This document shows positions 27,208 through 35,944 of a stretch of DNA of 64,000 nucleotides, in pieces. Source of the DNA: Lysinibacillus sp. FSL K6-0232 (GTDB taxonomy: Bacteria; Bacillota; Bacilli; Bacillales_A; Planococcaceae); NCBI RefSeq assembly GCF_038008325.1, contig NZ_JBBOYW010000001.1, positions 2,408,001-2,472,000 of the forward strand. Reading direction: 5' to 3'. Positions within the stretch are counted from its first letter, which is position 1, and every line of letters begins with the position of its first letter. The notes beneath the pieces were generated by a model. The model made no database searches. It had not been told where the DNA came from and saw nothing but the letters and a program-made list of their open reading frames with translations. Position numbers and translations under genes: made by a program.

Positions 27208-27283
27208 ATGAATACGTAACCATTTTTATTTTCTCTCTTGTACAGTTGTTTTTTATTGTTGTCAAAAATGAATACGTAACCAT
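27208..27283 (+). promoter_or_regulatory. Two identical LacI-type operators before the dehydrogenase operon
   Basis: ATGAATACGTAACCAT occurs at 27208-27223 and again at 27268-27283, exactly 60 bp apart, close to a whole number of helical turns. Each has the outer ATG/CAT and inner TACGTA of the 25922 site. TTGTCA at 27259-27264 just upstream of the second copy may be a -35, which would place the operator over the promoter; the -10 is unclear. Confidence 0.75.
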
Positions 27284-27312
27284 CAATAAATAATCCTAGG
27301 AGGTTTATAAGG

Positions 27313-28734
27313 ATGAAAAAAAATTTATATATAGACGGGCAATGGGAATCTACCGCTAACTATGCTTCTTTATATGCTCCCTATTCCCGACAGAAGATTG
27401 CTGAAATCCCTCAGGCTAGCGAAGAGGATGTTAAAAAGGCCATTCAGGCTGCTTATAAAGCAAAAGCAGCAGTTGCCAATACGACAACCTATGAACGAGC
27501 ACAGGTCTTGGAGCAGTTGGTGCAACTTTTTATACAACACAAAGAAAAAGCAGCCCAAATCATTGCCTTAGAAGCAGGAAAGCCACTCAAATATGCTCTA
27601 CTCGAAATAGAGCGTACAATCGAAACCTATAAATTTGCGGCAGAGGAAGCCAAACGTTTAGTGGGTGAAATAGTCCCAATGGATGCTGCTAAAAATGGCA
27701 ATAATCGGTTTGGTTACACACTTGAACAGCCTGTTGGTGTTGTAGCTGCCATTACACCATTCAACTTTCCTCAAAACTTGGTTGCTCATAAGGTAGGACC
27801 TGCAATTGCTGCTGGAAACACGATTATTCTTAAGCCAGCATCGCAAACTCCCCTATCTGCTTTATTTTTAGCAGAGCTAATTGAGCAAACCTCTTTACCA
27901 AAGGGAGCTTTCAATGTCATTACAGGCAGTGGCAAACTTGTAGGTGACGTACTAATTGAAAGTGACCATATCAATATGATTACCTTTACTGGGAGCCCAG
28001 CTGTAGGTATGGATATTCGCAAGCGAGCAGGCTTGAAAAAAGTTACCTTGGAGCTTGGTTCCAATGCAGGCTTACTTATTGATGAGCAAGTAAATCTTGA
28101 TGAAATTGTTTCAAAATGTGTTGTGGGCTCTTTCTCTAACCAAGGGCAAGTATGTATTTCACTTCAACGCATTTATGTAATGGATACACTGTATGATGAA
28201 TTTCTTGCTAAATTCGTTGTCCAGACTGAGAAGCTTGTGCTAGGCGATCCTTTAGAAATGACTACAGATATTTCTTCATTAATTCATGCAAATGAAGAGA
28301 TTCGTGCGCTTGATTGGATTAATGAGGCATTGGCAAATGGAGCCGAATTAGCTACAGGTGGAAAACTGCAAAATCGTATATTGTTACCTACTATTTTAAC
28401 GAATGTTGCAGATCACCTAAAGGTATCCTGTCAGGAAGTATTTGCACCTATTGTGATTGTTAATCGAATAACGAGCATACAAGAAGGAATTGAAGCCATC
28501 AATAAATCACATTATGGATTGCAGGCTGGCATTTTTACGAATAATATTCAAACTGCTTTTATGACCTCAAAGGCATTGGAGGTGGGCGGTGTCATTATTA
28601 ATGACATTCCAACTTATCGTGTTGATCAAATGCCCTATGGCGGGGTAAAAGAAAGCGGTACAGGAAAAGAAGGGATTAAATACGCTATCCATGAAATGAC
28701 CGAAACAAAGCTGATTGTTTGGAATCAATCGTAA
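27313..28734 (+). CDS. Aldehyde dehydrogenase family protein
   Basis: NAD(P)-dependent oxidation of an aldehyde to an acid. 473 residues: AAITPFNFPQNLVAHKVGPA (about 141-160), cofactor loop TFTGSPAVGMDI, general-base Glu in KKVTLELGSNAG, catalytic Cys in FSNQGQVCISLQRI (about 280), and the tail MPYGGVKESGTGKEGI. ELGSNAG instead of the common ELGGK suggests a sub-branch near lactaldehyde/sulfolactaldehyde-type enzymes rather than betaine-aldehyde types. Followed 13 nt later by an iron alcohol dehydrogenase: the pair would convert an alcohol to an acid, which the divergent operon could activate. Confidence 0.92.
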   Translation: MKKNLYIDGQWESTANYASLYAPYSRQKIAEIPQASEEDVKKAIQAAYKAKAAVANTTTYERAQVLEQLVQLFIQHKEKAAQIIALEAGKPLKYALLEIERTIETYKFAAEEAKRLVGEIVPMDAAKNGNNRFGYTLEQPVGVVAAITPFNFPQNLVAHKVGPAIAAGNTIILKPASQTPLSALFLAELIEQTSLPKGAFNVITGSGKLVGDVLIESDHINMITFTGSPAVGMDIRKRAGLKKVTLELGSNAGLLIDEQVNLDEIVSKCVVGSFSNQGQVCISLQRIYVMDTLYDEFLAKFVVQTEKLVLGDPLEMTTDISSLIHANEEIRALDWINEALANGAELATGGKLQNRILLPTILTNVADHLKVSCQEVFAPIVIVNRITSIQEGIEAINKSHYGLQAGIFTNNIQTAFMTSKALEVGGVIINDIPTYRVDQMPYGGVKESGTGKEGIKYAIHEMTETKLIVWNQS

Positions 28735-28747
28735 GGAGAATTAGTAT

Positions 28748-29926
28748 ATGGTATATAAAATTACTTTCACACCTCTTAACTATACAGGCTGGCATTCATT
28801 ATCTCACTTATTGGCAGAGGTAAAACGACTACAGGCAAAGAAAATACTTGTTGTCACTGATCCAACGTTAATAAAAATTGGCTTAACTACTCAAGCCATT
28901 CAACCGTTAATCAATGCAAATTATAGCATTGAACTATACACTGAGGTGGCAGCAGAGCCTTCACTAGCACTCGCAGAAAAATTAGTAGCCTACACTCGAC
29001 AGCATCAATTTGACATGATTATTGGGATTGGCGGGGGTAGTGCATTAGATTTATCTAAGCTAGCAGGTGTACTTGCTGTGCATGAAGGATTTGTGGCAGA
29101 TTATTTAAATTTAACTGGTACAAAAAAAATCTTAAGCAAAGGGATTCCCACTATTCTAATACCAACAACGTCTGGTACAGGCTCTGAAGTAACCAATATC
29201 GCTGTCTTGACATTAGAAAATACAAAAGATGTTGTAGCACATGACTATTTATTACCAGATGTTGCTATTATAGACCCTGCACTAACGGTTTCTCTTCCAC
29301 CTAATATTACTGCTGCAACAGGAATTGATGCACTTACACATGCCATTGAAGCCTATATTTCAAAAAATGCAAGCCCTATTTCGGACGCATTGGCTATACA
29401 GGCTATTCGTTTAATTACGCAATCCATTCGTACTGCAGTTGCAGATGGTAGCAATCAAGAAGCTCGTACAAATATGAGTTATGGCAGTTATCTTGCTGGG
29501 CTTGCCTTCTTTAATGCTGGGGTTGCAGGTGTTCATGCCCTCGCCTATCCACTTGGAGGGCAATTCCATGTCCCACATGGAGAATCAAATGCAGTGCTCC
29601 TTCCTTATGTGATGGGCTATATTCGCCAAAGCTGTGAAAAACGCATGAAGGATATTTATGAAATAATGGGCTTTCATACAGCATATTTATCGCAGGAGGA
29701 GGCCTCTTATCGTTGCGTGGAGGAATTACAAAAAATCGTTAAAGACGTTAATATTCCGTCTACCTTAAGGGAATTTAATATTCCTGAGGAGGCATTAAAG
29801 CATTTAACAGCGGCGGCATTGGAGCAAAAGCGAATTTTAGCACGTAGCCCTATGACCTTATTAGCAAAGGATATCTTTACAATCTATCAATCTGCATTCA
29901 ATGGCATCATTACAGAAAATAAATAG
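28748..29926 (+). CDS. Iron-containing alcohol dehydrogenase
   Basis: Group III Fe-dependent dehydrogenase, 392 residues. NAD-binding loop MIIGIGGGSALDLSKLAGVL (about 94-113), IPTTSGTGSEVTNIAVL, and metal ligands in ATGIDALTHAIEAYI, FNAGVAGVHALAYPLGGQFH and VPHGESNAVLLPYVM. Members act on 1-alcohols, 1,2-propanediol, 4-hydroxybutyrate and similar. Co-transcribed with the aldehyde dehydrogenase gene. Confidence 0.94.
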   Translation: MVYKITFTPLNYTGWHSLSHLLAEVKRLQAKKILVVTDPTLIKIGLTTQAIQPLINANYSIELYTEVAAEPSLALAEKLVAYTRQHQFDMIIGIGGGSALDLSKLAGVLAVHEGFVADYLNLTGTKKILSKGIPTILIPTTSGTGSEVTNIAVLTLENTKDVVAHDYLLPDVAIIDPALTVSLPPNITAATGIDALTHAIEAYISKNASPISDALAIQAIRLITQSIRTAVADGSNQEARTNMSYGSYLAGLAFFNAGVAGVHALAYPLGGQFHVPHGESNAVLLPYVMGYIRQSCEKRMKDIYEIMGFHTAYLSQEEASYRCVEELQKIVKDVNIPSTLREFNIPEEALKHLTAAALEQKRILARSPMTLLAKDIFTIYQSAFNGIITENK

Positions 29927-29996
29927 TTATTTTGTGATGTGTTACTTCTTTCTGGACAGATTGGAACTGTCCTATTAAAATCTCTTTTTTAAAAAG

Positions 29997-30019
29997 ACCT
30001 TTGTCCATATGTCAAAGGT
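29997..30019. terminator. Short hairpin downstream of the dehydrogenase operon
   Basis: ACCTTTG / CAAAGGT stem; on the minus strand it is followed by TCTTTTTA, so it better terminates leftward transcription (the lipoprotein gene) than the dehydrogenase operon. Confidence 0.5.
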
Positions 30020-30052
30020 ACAAGAATAATAAAGGTTTGCTAAAAAATAAGC

Positions 30053-30085
30053 GCCCCCTATAGACAAAGATAATCTAAAGGGGGC
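30053..30085. terminator. Terminator hairpin, sister of 33848-33878
   Basis: GCCCCCTATAGA / TCTAAAGGGGGC, one mismatch, loop CAAAGATAA. Its arms and loop resemble the nrdJ terminator. Between convergent genes. Confidence 0.75.
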
Positions 30086-30173
30086 AACATACAATCATTT
30101 ATAGATGTTTGATGACATCTCCTTAAGCCACTATAGCTAGAAGTACACTATTTCATAAAGCTTCTACTTTTTC

Positions 30174-30629
30174 CTATTGTGAATATCGAAAATAAAAGGA
30201 ATCTCCAACTTCTGAAGAGCACCCACTTAAATAGTATTCAATGCCTTCATCATCACTTCTTGATGCTATAGTAGAACAGGTCGTGCTTTGGGCTCCTTTT
30301 CCAGAACCCGCATATTTATCTTGAGAATTATCATACGTATATTGTATTTTGTCACCATCATAATCTAAATGATAATAAATGGGATCCCCTTCAATCGTAT
30401 AGGTTGTGATACGAATGGCATCTTTAGCGCCTTTTTGAATATTTTCTATAAAGCTGGTAAATTTCTCTAAGTTACTAATTTTTCCGTGAAGATTGACGAC
30501 ATCTCCATTTGCCAATGCCTCTTCCAAAGAATCAGCTTGTTTCTGATCGCTCATTTCAGCTTCCTCTTGGCAACCAAGTAAAACTATTGATAAAAAGGTT
30601 ACGCACAGCATTAAGCTAAACTTTTTCAC
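30174..30629 (-). CDS. DUF4362-like lipoprotein
   Basis: 151 residues with a lipoprotein signal ending LLGCQ (lipidated Cys at 20). The body (GDVVNLHGKISNLEKFTSFI ... AIRITTYTIEGDPIYYHLDY ... IQYTYDNSQDKYAGSGKG ... STTC) matches my recollection of the DUF4362 family of Bacillaceae lipoproteins, whose function is unknown. Membrane-anchored on the outer face. Confidence 0.8.
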   Translation of the reverse strand: MKKFSLMLCVTFLSIVLLGCQEEAEMSDQKQADSLEEALANGDVVNLHGKISNLEKFTSFIENIQKGAKDAIRITTYTIEGDPIYYHLDYDGDKIQYTYDNSQDKYAGSGKGAQSTTCSTIASRSDDEGIEYYLSGCSSEVGDSFYFRYSQ

Positions 30630-30722
30630 ACATATCCCCCTCTATAAAATTAGTCGTATTTCTATTGTCTTCGTTTCGCTTAATTGTTCCACCGGTAATG
30701 CAATATAGAAATTTCCAAACAA

Positions 30723-30766
30723 AAAATCATCTCACCTCTATAAAATTTTAGAGCTGAGATGATTTT
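30723..30766. terminator. Strong bidirectional terminator
   Basis: AAAATCATCTCAcCTCTA pairs with TAGAGcTGAGATGATTTT around TAAAATTT, with A/T flanks on both sides. Ends the kinase-like gene on the minus strand. Confidence 0.85.
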
Positions 30767-30845
30767 CATCAAATTTCATTATAAGTAAAAGCACTTAGTG
30801 AATCTTCCATCAGTGGGCTTTTGCAGGCTGTAGCTTCCTAATCTA

Positions 30846-31517
30846 TTATTTTTTATACAAAAATTTTAACATATTTTTTGTAAACTCTTCATATGAAGAA
30901 TTCCTTCCCCGCTGGTTATACCACTTTCGAATCGTTTCTACTAACCAAAACGGCACAGGAATTCCATCTATTAAATGATAGTATTGCTCATAGCCTTTTT
31001 TTAAATGCTCCCATCGACAATCATTACCTTGTAATGTATATTCAGAAACATCAATTATTTTCGCTTTCCCGTTTTGTAGTAAAATATTTTTTAAATGAAT
31101 ATCACGGGGATTTAGGCCCTTATTCCGTATATATTCTCTTGCATCCTCCACTTCTTTTACAATCTGTTCAGGAATGTGAACACCTTGTAAAATGCAGTCA
31201 AAGAGTGTTTTTCCTTCTTCATAACTTAAAACGAGATATTCGTCAGATGAAGCAAAGCATGTTGGGAAAAAAGGTGAGCCCTCTAATAGTTGATAAACAT
31301 CTGCTTCAACTTGTACTTTGTGTACTTTGTCCTTAGCATATATTTTAAATGCATAAGCTGGGGCAGAAAGAGCCTGAAAAACAGCCGCATCTGTCCCGAC
31401 ACCAATACACTTTAAATCATCAGCTTCACCACTTATGGTTACTGGCTCGTTATTTGGATTTGAAAAAACTTTAATTTTAGAAAGAGAACCTATAGCTTTG
31501 TCCCAGTCATTTTCCAT
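30846..31517 (-). CDS. YrzF-like protein kinase-fold protein
   Basis: 223 residues of reduced kinase fold. Seen: a glycine-poor nucleotide loop LKCIGVGTDAAVFQAL, an ATP-contact Lys in AYAFKIYAKDK, hinge EYLVLSYEEGKTLFDCI, catalytic loop LNPRDIHLKNILL (HRD replaced by PRD, Asp kept) and a DFG equivalent reading IIDVSEY. This resembles B. subtilis YrzF, annotated as a serine/threonine kinase. ATG 31517 has GGGAGAG; the frame is open 15 codons further up. Activity is uncertain. Confidence 0.75.
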   Translation of the reverse strand: MENDWDKAIGSLSKIKVFSNPNNEPVTISGEADDLKCIGVGTDAAVFQALSAPAYAFKIYAKDKVHKVQVEADVYQLLEGSPFFPTCFASSDEYLVLSYEEGKTLFDCILQGVHIPEQIVKEVEDAREYIRNKGLNPRDIHLKNILLQNGKAKIIDVSEYTLQGNDCRWEHLKKGYEQYYHLIDGIPVPFWLVETIRKWYNQRGRNSSYEEFTKNMLKFLYKK

Positions 31518-31659
31518 ATTATCTCTCCCGTCATTAGCATTGAAGAAAACTACACTATCCAATTACTATAATAGAGCTTCTATATAACTGGCACACCTGT
31601 AAAGGATTAGGGAGCACTATTTGCATTATTATGTTGCATACCTCCTAAACAAAGTATAA

Positions 31660-31982
31660 CATCCATTTGCTCTTAAACTAACCAGATACGTTATTGAAAT
31701 TCCTTCTCTTATTTATGAATGTGAAGGTCGCTTCATAACATTTCCACCTAACCGAGATCATCATGACTTTGTCATTTTATTTGGAATTTTCATTGAAAAT
31801 GCCTTTGATGTAGTAAAGGACGCACAAGTTGGGTGGAACGTGATTCACCTATCAGTTGATAAAGACGATGATGTGTTAGCCAGCCTTGGCACAAATAATA
31901 GAGTTGGCAGGACAAATGAATCAAGAAGCATATTTTTGACAATGGCTATCCCACAAAATAGAAATAATACGACAATACGTAA
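31660..31982 (+). other. Unassigned open frame without start, possible gene remnant
   Basis: From 31660 to the next gene on the opposite strand there is a stop-free plus-strand frame reading like protein (IEIPSLIYECEGRFITFPPN ... HDFVILFGIFIENAFDVVKD ... SVDKDDDVLASLGTNNRVG). It has no start with a ribosome site and continues antisense over the membrane-protein gene to 32193. I do not recognise it. It may be a decayed gene or chance. Confidence 0.3.
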
Positions 31983-32270
31983 TTATTTTTTATTTTTTAG
32001 TTCTAACAGTATAGGAGCTATATTTAGTAAGATAGAAACAATTGCCAAAAACCATAATGCCTTTTCCATACTAGGTACTACATCCCCTAAAGCTGACCAA
32101 TCCTCCACTTTTACCCACCGAGATACAAGGCTATATTCTGCACAGAGTGTCAATGCTGTAAATGATAATCCCATTGCCATCGCAAGTTTATAATCTTTTC
32201 CTGTTTTATACATATAAAGATTTATAAAAGTTGCTACTATGGCAATACATCCTAATATTAACCACATCAT
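31983..32270 (-). CDS. Small membrane protein, three or four TM segments
   Basis: 95 residues behind a TGGAGG site: MMWLILGCIAIVATFINLYM, then DYKLAMAMGLSFTALTLCAE, a polar loop RWVKVEDWSALGDVVPSMEK, and a last segment ALWFLAIVSILLNIAPILL with a basic C-terminus. Not recognised; a single free-standing gene. Confidence 0.7.
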   Translation of the reverse strand: MMWLILGCIAIVATFINLYMYKTGKDYKLAMAMGLSFTALTLCAEYSLVSRWVKVEDWSALGDVVPSMEKALWFLAIVSILLNIAPILLELKNKK

Positions 32271-32461
32271 TATACCTCCATTATATTTTTATTTAAGATT
32301 AACATTTATTTACGAATTTATATTAAAAGGTCCAGTTATCTTATTGCGAAATTTAGACTGATCATTAAAGGACGTTCCTTGTTTAAAATGTACCCTCCAT
32401 TAAAAAAAGTTAGGCAACTTGTTGAAGCTGCTGTCTGTATATTGCAGGCGATAAACAAAAA
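32271..32461. other. Intergenic, nothing recognised
   Basis: AT-rich spacer upstream of the small membrane-protein gene; no gene or conserved site seen. Confidence 0.4.
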
Positions 32462-32506
32462 TACCCTGTAAGATGACCTTTTTGAAAGTAGCTATCTTAT
32501 AGGGTA
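32462..32506. terminator. Terminator hairpin
   Basis: TACCCTgTAAGATgac / gctATCTTATAGGGTA, 11-12 bp with one mismatch, just past the 58-residue gene on the minus strand. Confidence 0.65.
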
Positions 32507-32537
32507 CATATTATATTAACGGTTCCACCTTTTTCCT

Positions 32538-32714
32538 TTAGGAATTAGCTGCTGCAACAACCCAGATGCAAATGTTAGAAAAAATAAGAAGAAAAAGTGT
32601 GTAAATTAGATACTTTTCACTTTCCTTCTTCTCTGTTGTAAAGAATAAAATTTTGATTAGCATCAACACAAATCCAAGACCGCCAAGTATTTTTGCCAGT
32701 AGGAACACAGACAC
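32538..32714 (-). CDS. 58-residue two-TM membrane protein
   Basis: GTG 32714 with TAAAGGAGAG about 10 nt upstream opens a 58-codon gene: a first hydrophobic helix (VFLLAKILGGLGFVLMLIK), a charged loop TTEKKESEKY and a second helix (YTLFLLIFSNICIWVVAAA). Hydropathy, charge distribution, ribosome site and a terminator 32 nt downstream make it a credible gene. Function unknown. Confidence 0.6.
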   Translation of the reverse strand: MSVFLLAKILGGLGFVLMLIKILFFTTEKKESEKYLIYTLFLLIFSNICIWVVAAANS

Positions 32715-32880
32715 CTTTGTTTTTCTCTCCTTTACTTACTAACTGATGAACATTGTGAACCTGTCTTGAATGGATGATCAAAACGCCACATCCATTTGCA
32801 TTAGCAACGGTTAACGCACCTGCTCCTATTTCATCAAATTGAATTTGATTGCCAATGAACGTTAATAACGGGGGACATTG
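32617..32880 (-). other. Overlapping 87-codon open frame without start
   Basis: A second minus-strand frame is open between TAG 32881-32883 and TGA 32617. Its first half reads like protein (FIGNQIQFDEIGAGALTVAN, ANGCGVLIIHSRQ), but no start codon with a ribosome site exists. The second half overlaps the 58-residue gene. Likely the 3' part of a decayed gene. Confidence 0.3.
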
Positions 32881-33019
32881 CTAGAGCGTTTTTGCTTCTT
32901 TTTAGATTCTCTATAAATCCTTGTTTTACTAAAATCCCCGTTTGTTTAAGTACATTTTTTCAACCTTATAAAGCAACTGGACTTTTAAGGGTTAATAGCA
33001 TCCTTTAAGAACTTCTCCG

Positions 33020-33403
33020 TTAATATTTCTCAATGTTTACTGTTATATTTTCTTCGCGAATTGTTACGTTTGCTGTTTTAGAAGCATTCTTAATAGAATC
33101 TTTAACTATTTGTTGAATCATTGTATTATCAACTTTTACATCCTTCGGGAAACTTACTGATACAGAAATATCTTCAATATTACCACCTAACATTATTGCT
33201 ATTGACTCACTATCAAGTTCCGTTTGTTCTGTAATAGATACTATGATGTCATTTTTTAATTCTGATAATAAATTTCCCTGCTCATCCTCTACTATGCCTT
33301 GTTCGCTTTCTAATACTTGAACTTGTTCTTCGTTCTCGTTTCCATTACACCCAACTAACAAAATTGAACATACAACTCCTGAAATTATAGCTTTTTTCAT
33401 CAT
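33020..33403 (-). CDS. Small lipoprotein, function unknown
   Basis: 127 residues with a lipoprotein signal MMKKAIISGVVCSILLVGCN (lipid Cys 19), an acidic linker and a C-terminal alpha/beta stretch (DSESIAIMLGGNIEDISVSV ... VDNTMIQQIVKDSIKNASKT ... NVTIREENITVNIEKY). AAAGGGGAAA ribosome site. Not recognised beyond the signal. Confidence 0.7.
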   Translation of the reverse strand: MMKKAIISGVVCSILLVGCNGNENEEQVQVLESEQGIVEDEQGNLLSELKNDIIVSITEQTELDSESIAIMLGGNIEDISVSVSFPKDVKVDNTMIQQIVKDSIKNASKTANVTIREENITVNIEKY

Positions 33404-33847
33404 TTCTAATTTCCCCTTTCAACAATAAAGTGCATATTCCGCAATAATTTTCCATACATAAGTTTGACGATACTTTATATCACTAAGTTTCCTTGTAACA
33501 TTTCCTCATCATCAATATTTACTAAGTTTTAGCTGCTTTCTGTAATCAGTAACTTAAGAAGTTGTCTTGCATTTATACTACAGTTTTACATACCTTTATT
33601 CATTCAACTGGTAAGATTAAAATCCCATTGTTATTGCATATTCACACAACATAGCTCCCTTCATCTTTAGACTTATATACGGCTCTAATTTATTACCAAT
33701 AGATGGCACGTTTTGAAATTCAGCTAAACTAACTGGTCGATGCCTAAAATAGGTACTTTGCTTATTTTCACTTTAGCATTTCTAAGTTTTGTTTTTCATT
33801 TTTCTATTCTCAACTTATGATGTTCTTGCTCTTTTGGACATAAAAAC
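33404..33847. other. Intergenic with eroded open frame
   Basis: No intact gene. On the minus strand 33617-33772 is a 52-codon frame without start reading VSLAEFQNVPSIGNKLEPYI, reminiscent of a helix-hairpin-helix protein C-terminus. A gene fragment is possible; confidence is low. Confidence 0.3.
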
Positions 33848-33878
33848 ACCCCTTTAGACAACTATAATCTAAAGGGGT
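33848..33878 (-). terminator. Terminator of nrdJ
   Basis: Perfect 11-bp stem ACCCCTTTAGA / TCTAAAGGGGT, loop CAACTATAA, followed on the minus strand by GTTTTTA. Confidence 0.88.
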
Positions 33879-33928
33879 AAAACGCTACGACTTTATTTCA
33901 ATTCTACAAATAGACATTCTTTACTATT

Positions 33929-35056
33929 TTACAGACCACATTTTAACTGTGCACCACAGTTTGTACATGTGTTACAGCCACCCATTTCTTCGACTGTACC
34001 TTTACGACAAACTGGGCATGTATTTCCTACGTCTGAGCCAATTACTGTTGTGGATTCTAATGCTTGAATTGTGTCGACTAAAACAACTGGACGTGTTGTA
34101 TGCTCCTCCACTAATTCCTCTTCAAATGATAATTGATCCATATCATTTTCTTCCGCTTTTAGTGTTAGAACTTGTGAATCGCGGCTACCATCTACATAAA
34201 CCGTACCGCCTTTAGCGCCACCTTTATATAGTCGCTCATAAACTTTTTCCACTTGCTCTACTGTATAGCCTTTTGGTGCGTTCACTGTTTTAGAGATAGA
34301 TGAGTCAATCCATTTTTGAATAATACATTGAACATCCGCATGTGCTTCTGGCTTCAGCTCCATCGCTGTCACAAACCATTCAGGAAGCTCCTGTTCATTT
34401 GCTTCTGGATGACGCTCTAAATACTCTTGGACAATTTCAGCTTTTACTTCAATAAATTTACCTAGACGACCAGAACGGTAATATGTGAAGGAGAAGTATG
34501 GCTCAAGACCTGTTGCTACTCCCACCATTGTGCCTGTTGATCCAGTTGGCGCAACCGTTAATAAATGTGAATTACGGATACCCGTTGCTAAAATTTGCTC
34601 CTTGATATGAACAGGCATTTTTTGCATAAAGCCTGTTTCTGTGAAGGCTTTGCGTAAGCGAGCTGTTTCTTCGTCTGTAGCACCTACTAAGAATGGGAAG
34701 CTACCACGCTCTTTGGCAAGCTCTGTAGACGCCTCATATGCCGTTTCAGCAATGGTTTTAAAAATTTCATCGACTAACGCATTACCTTCCTCTGAGCCAT
34801 ATTCCTTTTCACAGTAAATAAGTAAGTCAGCTAAGCCCATTACCCCTAAGCCAACGCGACGCTCGCCAAGTGCTTGTACACGATTTTCTTCTAAGAAATA
34901 AGGTGTCGCATCGATTACATTATCCTGCATACGAACACCCACACGTACTGTTTCACGCAATGCTTCATAATCAACTGTTTGATTGTCCTTATTTGCAAAC
35001 TGTGCAAGGTTAACAGCCGCTAAATTACACACAGAGTATGGTGCAAGTGGTTGTTC
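33929..35056 (-). CDS. nrdJ: Adenosylcobalamin-dependent ribonucleotide reductase, exon 3
   Basis: C-terminal exon of class II ribonucleotide reductase, which makes dNTP precursors with or without oxygen. It starts at the Glu of the active-site NPCG|E motif (EQPLAPYSVCNLAAVNLAQF) and contains RRVGLGVMGLADLLIYC, substrate-binding LLTVAPTGSTGTMVGVATG and the C-terminal zinc-ribbon-like region CPVCRKGTVEEMGGCNTCTN-CGAQLKCGL with redox cysteines. An in-frame ATT-GGA stretch just upstream belongs to intron 2. Spliced exons give 266 + 215 + 375 = 856 residues, right for NrdJ. Confidence 0.93.
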   Translation of the reverse strand, partial: EQPLAPYSVCNLAAVNLAQFANKDNQTVDYEALRETVRVGVRMQDNVIDATPYFLEENRVQALGERRVGLGVMGLADLLIYCEKEYGSEEGNALVDEIFKTIAETAYEASTELAKERGSFPFLVGATDEETARLRKAFTETGFMQKMPVHIKEQILATGIRNSHLLTVAPTGSTGTMVGVATGLEPYFSFTYYRSGRLGKFIEVKAEIVQEYLERHPEANEQELPEWFVTAMELKPEAHADVQCIIQKWIDSSISKTVNAPKGYTVEQVEKVYERLYKGGAKGGTVYVDGSRDSQVLTLKAEENDMDQLSFEEELVEEHTTRPVVLVDTIQALESTTVIGSDVGNTCPVCRKGTVEEMGGCNTCTNCGAQLKCGL

Positions 35057-35299
35057 CAATATTGTTATCCTAAAGGCTTTTTATCCTTTAGCTCTTACAG
35101 TTCAGTTCCTGTAAGTTCAGCATACATTTTCATTACCTATTTTTGTAATGTTGCGGTCTCGTGCCCAGATTATAGTCTACATGGTAGGATCACTGGGTAT
35201 GCGTTGCCCCTGACTAACGCTTTACCATTAGCCTTCGGTTCGGATTAGCATCACAGCCTTCCCGCTTTATCCCGCAATTTTTAACGTGAGGCGAGGTTC
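35057..35299 (-). ncRNA. Group I intron 2 in nrdJ (243 nt, no ORF)
   Basis: Splicing between GGT (35300) and GAA (35056) restores NPCGEQPL in phase. P1: exon GTGTGGT pairs with intron GCCTCAC, giving the required U-G at the 5' splice site (one U-U mismatch). The intron ends in G (35057). Core-like elements follow in order: AAATTGCGGGA (P), CTAATCCGAACCGAAGGC (Q), P7 GCATAC / GTATGC, P8-side hairpin CATTAC/GTAATG, and two P9-type hairpins, CTTACAG/CTGTAAG and CTAAAGG/CCTTTAG. This is near the minimum size for a group I ribozyme. Confidence 0.85.
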
Positions 35300-35944
35300 A
35301 CCACACGGGTTTGTTGCTACAACGCTTTGCCCATAGGCTTTCGCATTTGTCATATCATTAGCATTGTCGATAAAGAAAATACCTGGCTCTGCAGAGTATG
35401 TTGCACAAACATTAATTAAGTTCCATAACTCTTTTGCTTTAATTGTACGGTACGTGCGCACTTTATAGCCCATTTTCTCCCATTCACGCACATCGCCAAC
35501 TTTATGCCACTCTGTGTTGTAAATGTTCATTTCTTCTTTTGTATATTCTTCAACGGCTGGGAAACGAAGCTCGAAGTCAGCATCGTTTTCAACAGCTTCC
35601 ATAAATTCTTTTGTCAGCGTTACAGAAATATTTGCGCCTGTTAAAAACTCTGGGTTATGAACCGTATATGTTCCACCATCACGCAATTTATTTTCAGCTT
35701 CTCGAATAATCGCCGTATCAAATCCACCTAAGCCTTCAATATTTTTATAGTTCAGGATGCCTTGATACATCGCTTCCTCTTGTGCCGTTAACGGCTTAAA
35801 GTTTAATTTTTCTTTTGCAAGACGAATAATCGTTTCATCTGTTGTATTTTCGATTAAGTACCGTAAAATACGTGGATTTTGCATTTTTGAAATAATAAAT
35901 TCCACAATATCAGGGTGCCAATCTGCCAGCATTATCATTTGTGC
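35300..35944 (-). CDS. nrdJ: Adenosylcobalamin-dependent ribonucleotide reductase, exon 2
   Basis: Middle exon, 215 codons, running AQMIMLADWHPDIVEFIISK to GQSVVATNPCG. It carries substrate- and allosteric-domain sequence (ELWNLINVCATYSAEPGIFF) and the thiyl-radical Cys in NPCG. Phase 0 at both ends. Upstream codons in the same frame (MGVANPRKES) belong to intron 1. Confidence 0.92.

Noticed and set aside
31840..32193. 117-residue plus-strand gene
   Set aside because: Its second half is the exact antisense of a membrane-protein gene that has a good ribosome site, and its GTG start has none.
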